Shown in pieces: positions 12,001 to 22,999 of a stretch of 64,000 nucleotides of DNA. The stretch's first letter is position 1; the number at the start of each line of letters is the position of its first letter. The stretch comes from Liolophura sinensis (lineage: Eukaryota > Mollusca > Polyplacophora > Chitonida > Chitonidae), in the NCBI RefSeq assembly GCF_032854445.1, contig NC_088302.1:56522237-56586236 (forward strand), read 5' to 3'. Position numbers and translations under genes: made by a program. Under the pieces are notes generated by a model, which worked only from the letters and a program-made list of their open reading frames with translations, made no database searches and had not been told where the DNA came from.

Positions 12001-15000
12001 AGAACAAATCAAATGAGAAATTTATTAAATATGTCCAACATATATTTTAGTGACACTGTAGTAAATGTATTACATATAATACTAAAATAGTATAGTTTTA
12101 AAAAAATTATTATAATGACAATAAAACCTGTCTAGATTAGCATCCACTTTAAGTATAGTCATGGGGAAAACAAAGCTGACATGGAATATTGGAGAATTAG
12201 TAAAATGTTACATTCTGTTTGTGTGGGAACAAGAAATCACCTGCTTATTTTGGTCCATGCTAAATGTAAAACATGTACTTGTGTGTAGGAACAGCAAATA
12301 AAGATAAAACCAACTGAAACTTGTCCCATATCTGGCTATAGACACAGTTTAGACACATCTGCATAGAGTTTCTGAGATGAGAGTCACCAAACATCTTACA
12401 CATGTCCAGTGTTGTGCTGGTGTCGGTACGCTGGAGTGGGCGGTCATCGCTAGTGGATCCAGACGCCTCAACCACAGTCTGTGGCTGACCACTCGAGTCA
12501 TTCAGAGGCTTATCATCCTCTGTGATTACCTCCCACTTCACATCAATAGCCTCCGCGTCCATACGAAAAAGTCTCTTCACTTCCTTCTCAATGTCAGGCT
12601 GCTCCATATACTGAAAGGACAACGCTGTTCATGTATGGCCAGATCTTACAAAAAATGTCTGACAGCTGCCTGCGACAAACATATGGCTCCTGCTACAGAA
12701 GGTTTTTATTCTGGAACTTCCAAAACGGAAGGTAAAATTTCAAACTTGTAACCATTAACTGTTGGTGACACACAGGCCATGTGGGCAGATGTAAGGAGGA
12801 AAATGTCCACGCTGAACATAAGTTCATGTAATAACAGCATGGCTGACCAACACGGTTAGCATTTTAATGTTGAAGGGAGGTAACTACCTTTAATGTCAAG
12901 ACATTAATAGTGTTACCTGTTCATATAAAAAAAAACTAAGTACATGGAAGTAGAGCTCAACATAGCACAACTTAAAACTGCTAGCAACGACAAGTACACA
13001 ACATGGGGTCACACACTTCAATGAGTACTACAATGTAAAAAGCTGAGTTTGAGAAAAGACAAAAGTAAGGGGATTGTACACGTAGATGGGCATTACTTAG
13101 GTGCCAGGTTTTCTATGTTATGGAACACACGTATAAGCTGTGTCTTATTTCCTTCATTTAGACACCACAGATTTTAATACTCACATTCACTTTCTTCTTT
13201 AATGTTTTCCTGAATCGACGTTTCCTTACATTTTTCAGAGGAGCTGTTACTGTAAGAGAAGAATTTGATTTTTTAACATTTAATTCTATGCATGCCATTT
13301 TATCCAATCAGTACAGAGGTCACAGATGTCTTCCAATCAACCTGAACATCTGTTGACCATAATATAAATCTATTACATTTAAACATGTAGGAAAATGTAA
13401 TTCTTCAAGTTCAGATTTCGCTGCTGAACTACATTACATCAGGCCCTGATCCAAGTGCTGAACTACATTACATCAGGCCCTGATCCAAGTGCTGAACTAC
13501 ATTACATCAGGCCCTGATCCAAGTGCTGAACTACATTACATCAGGCCCTGATCCAAGTGCTGAACTACATTACATCAGGCCCTGATCCAAGTGCTGAACT
13601 ACATTACATCAGGTCCTGATCCACTGCTGAACTACATTACATCAGGCCCTGATCCAAGTGCTGAACTACATTACATCAGGCCCTGATCCACTGCTGAACT
13701 ACATTACATCAGGCCCTGATCCAAGTGCTGAACTACATTACATCAGGCCCTGATCCAAGTGCTGAACTACATTACATCAGGCCCTGATCCAAGTGCTGAA
13801 CTCCATTACATCAGGCCCTGATCCACTGCTGAACTACATTACATCAGGCCCTGATCCAAGTGCTGAACTACATTACATCAGGCCCTGATCCAAGTGCTGA
13901 ACTACACTACATCAGGCCCTGATCCAAGTGCTGAACTACATTACATCAAGCCCTGATCCACTGCTGAACTACATTACATCAGTCCCTGATCCAAGTGCTG
14001 AACTACATTACATCAGGTCCTGATCCACTGCTGAACTACATTACATCAGGCCCTGATCCAAGTGCTGAACTACATTACATCAGGCCCTGATCCAAGTGCT
14101 GAACTACATTACATCAGGCCCTGATCCAAGTGCTGAACTACATTACATCAGGCCCTGATCCACTGCTGAACTACATTACATCAGGGCCTGATCCAAGTGC
14201 TGAACTACATTACATCAGGCCCTGATCCAAGTGCTGAACTACATTACATCAGGCCCTGATCCAAGTGCTGAACTACATTACATCAGGCCCTGATCCAAGT
14301 GCTGAACGCCAGTGACATTTTATGATTTCAAATGGCACCTTAGAAGGCAGAATGGGTTAAATGTAGTAATTTTTCACCAGTTTTCCCATAAAAAAGGATA
14401 ATCTAGGTCAAAATTAGCAAAGCACAGCCTTCAGGTATGTGAATTAACCTAGACTGATAGGGACACAGGATTCAGAAGTCATCATCAAGGTCATCCCAGT
14501 TGGTGTTTTACTTGATGAAAACTGGTACACTGTCCCTATCACGCTACCCATATATGTAACTACAAAACCTGAACATACTTCCATGGTTCCATATGTACTT
14601 CTTGTCTTTGCTGTCCTTTTTCTTTGGGCTTTCTTTCTCCTCTATTTCCTGTGTTTCCTCTTCAGTAGTGCACACCATCATCTGTTCCAAACATATGCAT
14701 TGTATCATCTCAAATGTTTCCTTAAATATAACAATGTATTAACTTGCATAATATTTGTCATAATCAGTTTTCCCTCACACATAAGAACAGTTGAAAGACC
14801 TTAAATGACTTGATATGTAAATATTGAATTATTAAATGCATTATGAAAGGTTCGTTCAAAGCTATATATCTAGATTGTGGACAAGAAGAGACTGTCAAGA
14901 CACACTGCTACATGAAGGAAATACATGTTTCCAACGAGGGAAGACATGGTACACATATACACCTGCTTTATAACAACACAGTCCAGGGGGAAAGATGTTA

Positions 15001-17555
15001 TACCGATACCAAGCAGCTTCTATGTGTAGACAGGTACCTGACATAAATCTCCAGTTTTGTAGAAAGTCTTTTTGTCAACTGTCTTTGCTGTCTCGATGAT
15101 ACAAGGCAGGTCAACCAGCTAAAATAAAAACACACAATGTTACAGATGTAAGAACTAGCATGTTATAGCAACTGCCAAGAGTAAATTTACATGAAATGGT
15201 GATTTTGTAACCATAAAATCTCATGAAATGGCTGTTCACATATTACAGGAAAAATGTATGCATCACTGTCATCAACATGTACATGTAAACAACAAAGGAT
15301 CTGCTAGGCTCCTCAGAAATATTCCAGTTGTACAATAAATAATGAATGTTCTTACTCCATGTTCATGAAAACAACTTTAATCAGGAGAATGACCCTGATC
15401 TTTCTTACAGCACACTTACAGTGTCAAGCTTTCTTTTCTTTATTTTACAGTACTTTAAAGAGACCTGCTCTGAATTACCTCCCCTGTTACATAACAGTGA
15501 CTATGACATACTAGTTACATGAGATTAGTTTTTGTAGTATGTAGGTTATGTGACGACAGTGACAACTATTTCTTTGGCAAAATATGTAAAAAAAAAAAAA
15601 AAGAAACATGATATCAGCCTTTGAGAGTCGCAGAAATGTCGAAAGATCTTATCTGAAGTCGATGTTTTCGCTTAGGTAGAGTATATGTATATGATGATGT
15701 TATCTGAAGCTGTTTACTGTATTTAATAAAGGTCAGGATTTTTAAATTACCTCTGAATAGATTGAAAAATCATAAGGTTTATTCTGGGCTTTCCAAATCA
15801 GTTTACAAATTTCAAATCTGTCTCAAAGGTAGGTCCTCAACTAGTTTCTGCCACTTTCACTTTGAAACTTGTCATTAGCCATTTTCTGAGGTCTCACCTA
15901 ACCACAGCTCACTACTAGAAACACACCTTTCAAAATGAGAGAGTGACATCAAGGAAGGTAATTCTGTGCCATCCCATTGTAACTCCTTATAAATTTAGAG
16001 TAAATATTTGCGTATTATTAAATAAGTTTACTGGCATCACAGAAAAAACTAACTTGTATCATGGATAAAAATAACAAAGTAGAAACTGGTCAGAACATGA
16101 CTTGTCCCTACTTATTTTGCTGATGGTCAGTAATTATTCCATTTACTCTTTCACCATCATCCCAGTTATTTTACAAAGCTCCTGATGCAGAGATGAAGCT
16201 GGACAGCTTTCTTCAATATCACAATCCAATCAGTCAAGAGCTTCAGGATTTCTGGAAGAAGCCAGTAGACCACTCAGCTAGCAAGGAACCAAGACATCAA
16301 AGTATTGCGGATAGTATCCTATATGACCATAAATTTCGTCCATGACTGACTTGCCTATTTTTCCTCATTCTGAGAGCTCTATGGATTTTAGAAAGGTGTT
16401 TTGAGGTTTGCTTGGAACATGGGATGATATTCTATGGGAAAACTGTAAGTTTCAGCACCAAAAATAACATTTTGTGACTTTTATTTGCCTCTAAAAATGC
16501 ACTTTTGTGGCTGAAATCTCAGGTCATTTAGGGTATGTTATCCAAAGGCATTCAATTATTGTTACTTTGCACCATATATGTATTCATACCTTTGTATTGA
16601 AAAGGTCTGCTCCATACCGAACAACGCCTATTCTGTTGTCTGGGTGAAGCTCAATGGACAGTTTATCTTTGAGAGACATTGATCCTGACTGGACATCTTT
16701 CCTTAAAGCTGCTGCTGGGCCCTGGAATATGGATATATGAAATTCATCATAAAAAAAGACAACAAAAAAGATAACTTTACAGTTTTTTCGAAAGATAGGT
16801 GGAAATTAAACTAAATGGCTGCAGCCACATTTTCCCAACCATTTCACATGTACATCTACTGGTAACCTGAACTGAACCACTGAGTGCTAATAATATCTCA
16901 CTGTTTAATTTGCATATTCCACATAACTTTGGAAACACCACAAAAATAAAGACAACGCAAATGCACAACAACATATTTCTTTGAGATGGCCTTGGTTCCT
17001 TACTTATCTGATATTACTCTTACGCAAAATTCATACTGCTGATTCTGGGCCTATAAAGTGGTTATATAGTGACATGATAGGGGGTACGATATCTACGGGT
17101 TCTATTTAACAGGGCAGGCCACCAAACAAGCTGGGGTTTTTTAGTAAGAATACATGTATGAACAGTCAGAGCATAACTTTAAAGCAGGTTAAACTGCATA
17201 GCGAGGTGGTAGGGCTAGGCTGTTAAGGCTAGCCAGAGAATTTTGCTACATTGCTGTACGTGATAAAGTGATATCAATTCATTGAAAAATCTCATTTTCC
17301 TAAAGGATGATCTAAAAAAAGTGGGCCAACTCCCCTTGTTTGCTGAATTAACACATCCCTTTCACCAGAACTCAGTTTCTATAGGCCACGAAGGGTTACG
17401 CTATGGCTTATGTTTTGTTGTTGTTGCTCATTCGAATTTATAGAACAATATCAACTTCTCACCGGGGGTAGGCGCAGAATGAATTGCTGCTCGAGATCAA
17501 ATGCAGCCTCTGACGGGCCTCCTTCTTTGCGTTTCGGCATCGGTTTGATATTCAT
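9058..17555 (-). CDS. TAF7: TFIID subunit TAF7, ten coding exons
   Basis: TAF7 is part of the general transcription factor TFIID in the nucleus and is known in other animals to restrain TAF1 acetyltransferase activity. The exons, 5' to 3' on the minus strand, are 17555-17463, 16721-16590, 15118-15038, 14681-14579, 13249-13185, 12610-12400, 11996-11802, 10301-10192, 9421-9362 and 9087-9058. All introns are GT-AG, and the phases join to 1080 nt, 359 residues plus stop (human 349). The TAFII55 N-terminal domain spans roughly residues 22-180. Signatures are LEQQFILRLPP (21-31), LSIELHPDNR, LVDLPCIIETAKTVDKKTFY (76-95), KKYIWNHGITAPLKNVRKRR and EKEVKRLFRMDAEAIDVKWE. An acidic Ser/Asp/Glu-rich stretch (about 230-255) and a C-terminal coiled coil (295-350) follow. 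The start ATG is the first in exon 1. The tiny last exon (nine residues) is the least certain. Introns 4 and 7 hold tandem arrays. Confidence 0.93.
9362..9421 (-). CDS. TAF7: TAF7 coding exon 9
   Basis: Residues 331-350, DQFQAVIDSLLQQENEKEKE, continuing the coiled coil. Acceptor GATTTCAG, donor GTAAAAGA, phase 0. Confidence 0.85.
10192..10301 (-). CDS. TAF7: TAF7 coding exon 8
   Basis: Residues 295-330, TLKARLSELQEQIEDLRERR followed by QTQEDQAATTDDPIAM, a predicted coiled coil. Acceptor TTTTACCAG, donor GTAACCAA. Confidence 0.88.
10325..11801. repeat. Exon-derived ~110-130-bp satellite in TAF7 intron 7
   Basis: Twelve degenerate units, marked by recurring CTGATAGCATGTAGTCCTGA, spaced about 109-132 bp apart. 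The exon 7 end (11802-11903) is the thirteenth. Read on the minus strand, each unit contains a copy of the 3' half of exon 7, its splice donor and about 35 nt of the following intron. Most units therefore carry a donor-like CAG/GTAACTAG. Indels have removed a common frame, so these copies are not additional coding exons in any obvious way. Confidence 0.9.
11802..11996 (-). CDS. TAF7: TAF7 coding exon 7 (source of the intron 7 array)
   Basis: Residues 230-293 with split codons at both ends. The first part is the acidic segment LPELSSSEDEEDKDVNIMDS. The last ~100 nt match the repeat unit of the array that fills intron 7. The donor is GTACGTGT. Its phase joins in frame to exon 8 across the array. 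Confidence 0.88.
12400..12610 (-). CDS. TAF7: TAF7 coding exon 6
   Basis: Residues 159-228 plus one base. Starts YMEQPDIEKEVKRLFRMDAE and continues to KWEVITEDD, then a low-conservation linker. Donor GTAAGATG. Confidence 0.92.
13185..13249 (-). CDS. TAF7: TAF7 coding exon 5
   Basis: Encodes TAPLKNVRKRRFRKTLKKKV plus N (residues 138-158), the basic end of the N-terminal domain. Acceptor CTTACAG, donor GTGAGTAT. Confidence 0.92.
13425..14306. repeat. 31/34-bp minisatellite in TAF7 intron 4
   Basis: About 26 nearly identical units of GCTGAACTACATTACATCAG plus GCCCTGATCCAAGT (34 bp). A 31-bp variant lacking AGT after CCA is interspersed. Low divergence between units indicates recent or ongoing amplification. 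It lies wholly between exons 4 and 5, so it should be removed by splicing. Confidence 0.95.
14579..14681 (-). CDS. TAF7: TAF7 coding exon 4
   Basis: Residues 103-136 plus one base: MMVC, then a charged linker, ending KKYIWNHG. Donor GTATGTTC. The split codon with exon 5 reads Ile, restoring the conserved NHGIT. Confidence 0.9.
15038..15118 (-). CDS. TAF7: TAF7 coding exon 3
   Basis: Residues 76-102, LVDLPCIIETAKTVDKKTFY then KTGDLCQ, the most conserved block of the family. Acceptor TTTTAG, donor GTACCTGT. Confidence 0.93.
15470..15930 (+). repeat. Dispersed repeat copy, direct relative of 22260-22720
   Basis: Shared ordered blocks with 22260-22720 include AATTACCTCCC, TGTTACA, TAGGTTATGT, GAGTCGCAGA, GAGATCTTA-like text, AACCACAGCT and AAACACACCTTT-like text. 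About 450 bp, non-coding, in TAF7 intron 2. Likely two copies of one transposable-element family. Confidence 0.6.
16590..16721 (-). CDS. TAF7: TAF7 coding exon 2
   Basis: Residues 32-75, with SLKDKLSIELHPDNRIGVV matching the TAF7 N-terminal domain. Acceptor TTCCAG, donor GTATGAAT, phase 0 at both ends. Confidence 0.92.
17463..17555 (-). CDS. TAF7: TAF7 coding exon 1
   Basis: Encodes residues 1-31, starting MNIKPMPKRKEGG and ending in the conserved ESQ-like LEQQFILRLPP. Donor GTGAGAAG follows, phase 0. Confidence 0.9.
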
Positions 17556-17831
17556 GATGACTTTTACCTTATTTCACTTGCAGTAATCTAATTCATAAAC
17601 CAAGGTGTTGTTGTTGTTGTTTCTATCCGGGCACTTTGAAGCGGAAGCACATTGAGTATGACGTCATACCTATGTATCGGCATTTACTTTTTACTTTCAC
17701 CTGTGAGTGATCAACTTCCTCGCAGATAAGTTGTAGAAGAAACGAATTCATACGGCTTAGAAATTTGTGGATACTTGAGGTACATGGTGACAAAAGTCGG
17801 ACATGATATCTCCGAACCAGACTGGAACACG
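17556..17831 (+). promoter_or_regulatory. Candidate divergent promoter and first non-coding exon of NIPA-like gene
   Basis: This interval lies immediately upstream of the TAF7 start codon and holds no other conserved coding sequence. On the plus strand a strong splice donor, ACACG/GTAAGTAA, sits at 17831/17832. That suggests a short 5' untranslated exon for the plus-strand NIPA gene whose coding exons begin at 32942. The arrangement is inferred; no transcript is visible. GTTGTT repeats near 17605 and ACAACA repeats near 17897 flank the region. Confidence 0.35.
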
Positions 17832-20800
17832 GTAAGTAAATGTATCATGACATCAAACGTCGACGGCAGGTGTACAAGTGTCAACTTGCCTGAGTACAAC
17901 AACAACAACAGCAGCATAACCTGATGAACTAAGGTGGGATGAATTTAGTCCGAATTTTCGAGAAGAACTTAGAAGAGGTGCTGTGATAAGCCAGGTGTCA
18001 TGCTGCAAGTCTATCCAATCCTGGAAATATGCATCAGGACAAGGACAATGCCCTGAACCCTGATGTTTAAAGTAATTGGACGAAAATGCAGATAACTTCG
18101 CACAGCTTTACATGCTTATTATCCACAATGGAGACGTTTTGCTAAGCTGCATTTTTGCCATGCTTATGCCTGTTCTTGAGAGATAAGCATCATCCGCTGT
18201 GCATGACACTTAAATAAAACATCCATGTTGTGAAAAACAGTTCACTCTGCTCTCTGCTGATGGATGCAAAGGCAATAAATTTTAAATATGGTAGTCAGCT
18301 TAAAGTTTTACTGGCTGGTGGACCAGAAATGGTCAGTATGGTCGTCACAAGAGCTAGTTGGAATTTGTCCAACAAAAGTGTGATCCCCTTGGCTAGGGAT
18401 TGCCTGTTGGGAAAAGCTCAGGTACATGTAGGAAACCCTGCAAAGGCTTTAACTGCTGATAGGTAAGATACCTTGGGTTTTAAGAGTTGACCTCTGTTAG
18501 GCATTGTATCATTGGTATGCATTCATTAGGCTATATACCCATTCCATTCGTCTAGGGCGTGGCTCTCTTTGCACACCCACCTTGTCTTGAGTTTTAGGTC
18601 AGAGATTCACGGTTGGCAGTTAGAGGTCTTTCGTTTTCTGTACCGTACTGCAGGTGTGGGAATTTTTACAGGTGTTGCTTCTGAATGGAACTGTAACATA
18701 GATATTGGGGAATAAAAGAGGTCATGCTGTTAATTTTCCTTAAGCTCCTGACTCACTTCATATGTTAGATTGTAAAGTGGTCTGTTGGGAATTTAGGAGA
18801 TGTGTTTTGTTGGAGGATCTGTGATGTTGGTCCAGGGTAAGATGAGGACAGACTTATCACCAGTATAGCTTTCTCATAGCTTGGGCAGGTGTGAATTTCA
18901 TTTGGTGACTTGACTACTACATGTACTAGCTTAAAGAGAATATTGATGGATCGCACTAGCAATCCATTTGTACTGTAGAGAACAGGGTAATGAGACATGC
19001 AAGGCTAAGCAGTAGTACATTAATACTGTGTCCATCTCATATAAATGTGTATAGACTTCAGAAGAAGTTTATAGCTGTCCTTTCTGTTCATGTGCAATCA
19101 TGTACTTTATGCTTTTGCTCTATCTGGCCTGGTGTGAGGTATATTTAACATGCACCTGCTAGGTAACTACAAGAGAGATACATGTATGTCTCCATCCACA
19201 TGTAGCCTGTTCATGTTGTGAGTATTAACTATTTTGCCCAGATCTGTTGAACAGATGGCAAGTATATAACATCTTAAAACTGTCAGAATTGTACACCGTT
19301 GTTTGTGATAAAGTAGCAAAGGGGAAATATTGATGAATGACTGTTCAGTATGAACTGAAATGGAGTCCTGTGTATTAAACACATAGTTTTAATCATCGCA
19401 GTTTTAAAATACAGGAATGTCAAAATTTCATGTTACAACATTGTGGTGATGTCCATGAGTGCTATGACATTATCAATTTCCATACACAACATGAACTTAA
19501 AGACTAATCAGTGCATTTTGACATGGACTTGCATATACAATGTCAAGTTAGCAACTTATCCACAAATACTCACTTTAATTTACTGAAATACCTTCATATC
19601 CTCTGAACTATATCTTAAGAAAGCTTTCGATTACAGATAATATTGATTATTGTGTATATTTTAAATTGCACTGCTTAGTCTTCGATTGTCGTAAAGGGAC
19701 AACATGACATAAGGGGATGTCACCAAAATGTTACACGGTCAACTCTCGAAACGTTAACTCATACATTTGTGTGGTGAAGAAATCATTTGCTGTTCATACA
19801 TGCATAGAAGAAGATTGATTCTTTATAATATCCATGGAAGAATATCTTGTCTCACAAGCATGACCTTGTACTCCCCCTGCTTCCGCTTACTGCTAACTGC
19901 CTGTATTGCAACCTTATAGGAAAGCAAAATGGGCACATTTGTATGAAATAAATGTGGCATATCAGATTTTGTTAAAATTCTTTGCAGAAATTTAAATTTG
20001 CTATGTTTTATGCATACATATTATGCACTCTGATGCATATTTGCAATTTCTACCCTTAGCTACTTGTATCATGTATTCTAACACATCTGCCAAATGTCAA
20101 CGACACAGAGAATAGAGACGTGAACTGCATATATCATGTACATGCAGTGAATTTTTTCACGCAACTAAACACTGTTGTTAAAGCGTAACATCATAGCGCT
20201 CAGAAGAGTTGTTCCAACCGCAGTTAGGATAGATTGGCATGGCACACAGTTTAAACGTATGAAAACAAATTATATTACGTCATCAACATGAAGCCGTGCG
20301 GTCTATATGTACATGTTTAACTTAAGGGCAAATTACTTACCTCCTCTGACAGATCTAGTTACACTTAGCAACTACAAAGTATAAACAACGAAAAACAATG
20401 GCAAAATTCTACTTAAAAAGAAGATGAAGTCATTCACTGCGTATATTCGGTGATAACTGCAGTAAAAAAAGAAAGTGTCCAATGTTTTTGGACGAGGACG
20501 CAGGCCAGTCCTAAAACAATGACACTTTCTTGTTTGGCTGCACAAGTGATAGAAATAATAACTTTTTGATTTGAAAATTTAAATAATCTCAGATGTGAGA
20601 TTACATATGATTTATTGTATTGATATCAGTACTACTGTATTGATGGGGATTAGTACAGTTTTGGGTTGGATCACAAACAACTGGAGATTGGTCAACTCCC
20701 CTTAGGCAATTCAACCAGCCTTTTTGCTACATGATTGGAAAAGTTGGACAGGCTCCAAAGCATTTAAAAAAATGTAAGAATGTGTTAAAATGTTTAAAAT

Positions 20801-20860
20801 GTGTCATTTTGAAGTGGTCAGTTTTTAAAGTCAGGATGATATCAATGAATGGACACTGCT
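17832..20860. other. Non-coding sequence, probably first intron of NIPA-like gene
   Basis: AT-rich, with no conserved exon recognised. A 78-codon frame at 18230-18466 ends next to a donor-like GGTAAGAT but resembles no family I know and has no upstream acceptor that I trust. Confidence 0.3.
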
Positions 20861-20928
20861 GTGTCGTCGCCATATGGCTGAAAAATTGTTGAGTATGACG
20901 TTAAACCCCCAGCACTCACTCACTCACA
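20861..20928 (+). mobile_element. SINE family 2, 3' tail fragment
   Basis: The tail CGTCGCCATATGGCTGAAAA, ATTGTTGAGTATGACGTTAAA and CACTCACTCACTCA is typical of a tRNA-derived mollusc SINE family. The same tail is diverged at about 22945-22990. The head is absent, so this is a 5'-truncated insertion. Confidence 0.7.
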
Positions 20929-21291
20929 CTGCTGTGAATCACTATTATACACTGTAAAGGATTATTAAATTAAGGAAAGGTTGTCTAATTAGCAAGGCAG
21001 TTGTAGCATGTAGGTACATGTATGCTCAGTGTGTGACAACGCTAGTAGGCACATGTTAGTACCCAGACATGTTTAGCTTAGCCATCTGGTGCTCTGGGCA
21101 CATTGTGCAGAGTTCAGTTGAATGATAACCAGGTAACCCTATCTCACCTGGTAATGATGTAGGATAACACTGGGTCCAAATCACACAGGATACAGTCTCT
21201 GTTTCTGAACTTCAGTCACACTATCTGCAGGGAAAATATGAACAGTATGGTGTCATGGAAAACAAGGTATTTGACAGAAGTTGTTAAAACT

Positions 21292-22181
21292 AGGGATATA
21301 TGAACAGTGGGACCTATGCTGTACTTTGATTGTCCCTAGAGGGTACGTGTTAGTATGTGGGCTGTGACAGTGGGGCCTATGCTGTACTATGGTTCTCCCT
21401 AGAGGGTACGTGTTAGTATGTGGGCTGTAATTGTGGGACCTATGCTGTACTATGGTTCTCCCTAGAGGGTACGTGTTAGTATGTGGGCTGTACTTGTGGG
21501 ACCTACATGTATGCTGTACTATGGTTGTCCCGAGAGGGTACGTGTTAGTATGTGGGCTGTGACAGTGGGGCCTATGCTGTACTATGGTTCTCCCTAGAGG
21601 GTACGTGTTAGTATGTGGGCTGTAATTGTGGGACTTATGCTGTACTATGGTTGTCCCTAGAGGGTACGTGTTAGTATGTGGGCTGTGACAGTGGGGCCTA
21701 TTCTGTACTATGGTTGTCCCTAGAGGGTATGTGTTAGTATGTGGACTGTGACAGTGGGTCCTATGCTGTACTATGGTTCTCCCTAGAGGGTACGTGTTAG
21801 TATGTGGGCTGTGACAGTGGGGCCTATTCTGTACTATGGTTGTCCCTATAGGGTATGTGTTAGTATGTGGACTGTGACAGTGGGTCCTATGCTGTACTAT
21901 GGTTCTCCCTAGAGGGTACGTGTTAGAATGTGGGCTGTAATTGTGGGACCTATGCTGTACTATGATTGTCCCTAGAGGGTACGTGTTAGTATGTGGGCTG
22001 TGACAGTGGGACCTATGCTGTACTTTGATTGTCCCTAGAGGGTACGTGTTAGTATGTGGGCTGTAACAGTGGGACCTATGCTGTACTATGGTTGTCCCTA
22101 GAGGGTACATGTTAGTACGTGGGCTGTAATTGTGGGACCTATGCTGTACTATGATTGTCCCTTGAGGGTATGTGTTAGTAT
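21292..22181. repeat. 63-bp minisatellite
   Basis: Fourteen units containing CTGTACTATGGTTGTCCCTA then GAGGGTACGTGTTAGTATGT. Because 63 is divisible by three, the minus strand stays open for 327 codons with a 21-residue repeat (core NTYPLGTTIVQHRSH). There is no splice, start or family support for translation, and substitutions are not obviously synonymous. Confidence 0.92.
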
Positions 22182-22259
22182 TTGCAGATAATGATACAAA
22201 GTTCTTAAAAAATAAAACAAGAGAGATTAGCGACAAACAAGTTAAATTGGGATCATGTC

Positions 22260-22720
22260 TTCCCCAAATTACCTCCCTTGTTACACAACAGCAACTGTGG
22301 CTTAATGCGATATTAGTTTTTGAGAAACTACGAGAAGTGGGACCTCACCTATTAAAGCATGCACTATGTACATGTAGGTTATGTCAACAAAATGTAAGAA
22401 AAAACAATATCACCCTTGGTGAGTCGCAGAGATTTCGAGAGATCTTAAATGAAGCCATTGTGTTTCAGTTCATTATAGACTATATATGTATATATTTGAG
22501 TTTGACGAAGCTGTCTTCTATTTTATTAGAGCCAGGTTTTTTAAATTATTGGATTTAAAAAAAATATAAAACATTTATCACGGGCATTCCAAGTACATGT
22601 AGGTTTACAAAATTAAAATCTTCAACCAGCTCATGCTGTTTTGACTCAGAAAGTTTGCAAACTTAGCAATTTTCTCACCACCCAACCACAGCTTACTCCT
22701 ATAAACACGCCTTTATCAAA
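22260..22720 (+). repeat. Dispersed repeat copy, direct relative of 15470-15930
   Basis: See the partner entry at 15470-15930. The order of shared blocks is the same; this copy carries an extra ~30 bp near 22340. The open frame at 22172-22558 is a by-product. Confidence 0.6.
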
Positions 22721-22729
22721 CCCAGGTCG

Positions 22730-22995
22730 GGTCTTACCAAAGACTTTAAAAATGGTACTTGCTGCTGCCTCGCTTGGCTTTCAGCAGTGAGAGATTAGAG
22801 TAAACCTGACTGGTTGGCCCGGTGTCAGAATAATGTGACTGGGAGGGGTGTTGTGTTTGGCGTCTTCAGCATGATGCTTTAGTGGCAGTAGCACTTCAGC
22901 AGCTTGGACTCACCCTGCCACAAGAAGACACAATATTGTTCGTCTTTCGACTGGAAAATTGTTAAATACATTGTTAAACTCCAAGCATGCATTCA
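22730..22995 (+). mobile_element. SINE family 2, body and tail
   Basis: Begins with AGACTTTAAAAATGGTACTT, followed by GCTGCTGCCTCGCTTGGC and GACTGGTTGGCCCGGTGTCA, and ends in a diverged GAAAATTGTTAAATACATTG tail. The first part matches, in reverse orientation, the tRNA-headed fragment at 58189-58320, which ties the two together. The tRNA-like head is missing here. Confidence 0.75.
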
Positions 22996-22999
22996 TACC

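Noticed and set aside
18230-18466. 78-codon frame ending near a donor-like site
   Set aside because: No recognisable family and no trusted acceptor; could be a chance frame in the presumed first intron.
22172-22558. 128-codon frame beside the 63-bp array
   Set aside because: It lies in a dispersed repeat whose partner at 15470-15930 lacks a corresponding open frame.
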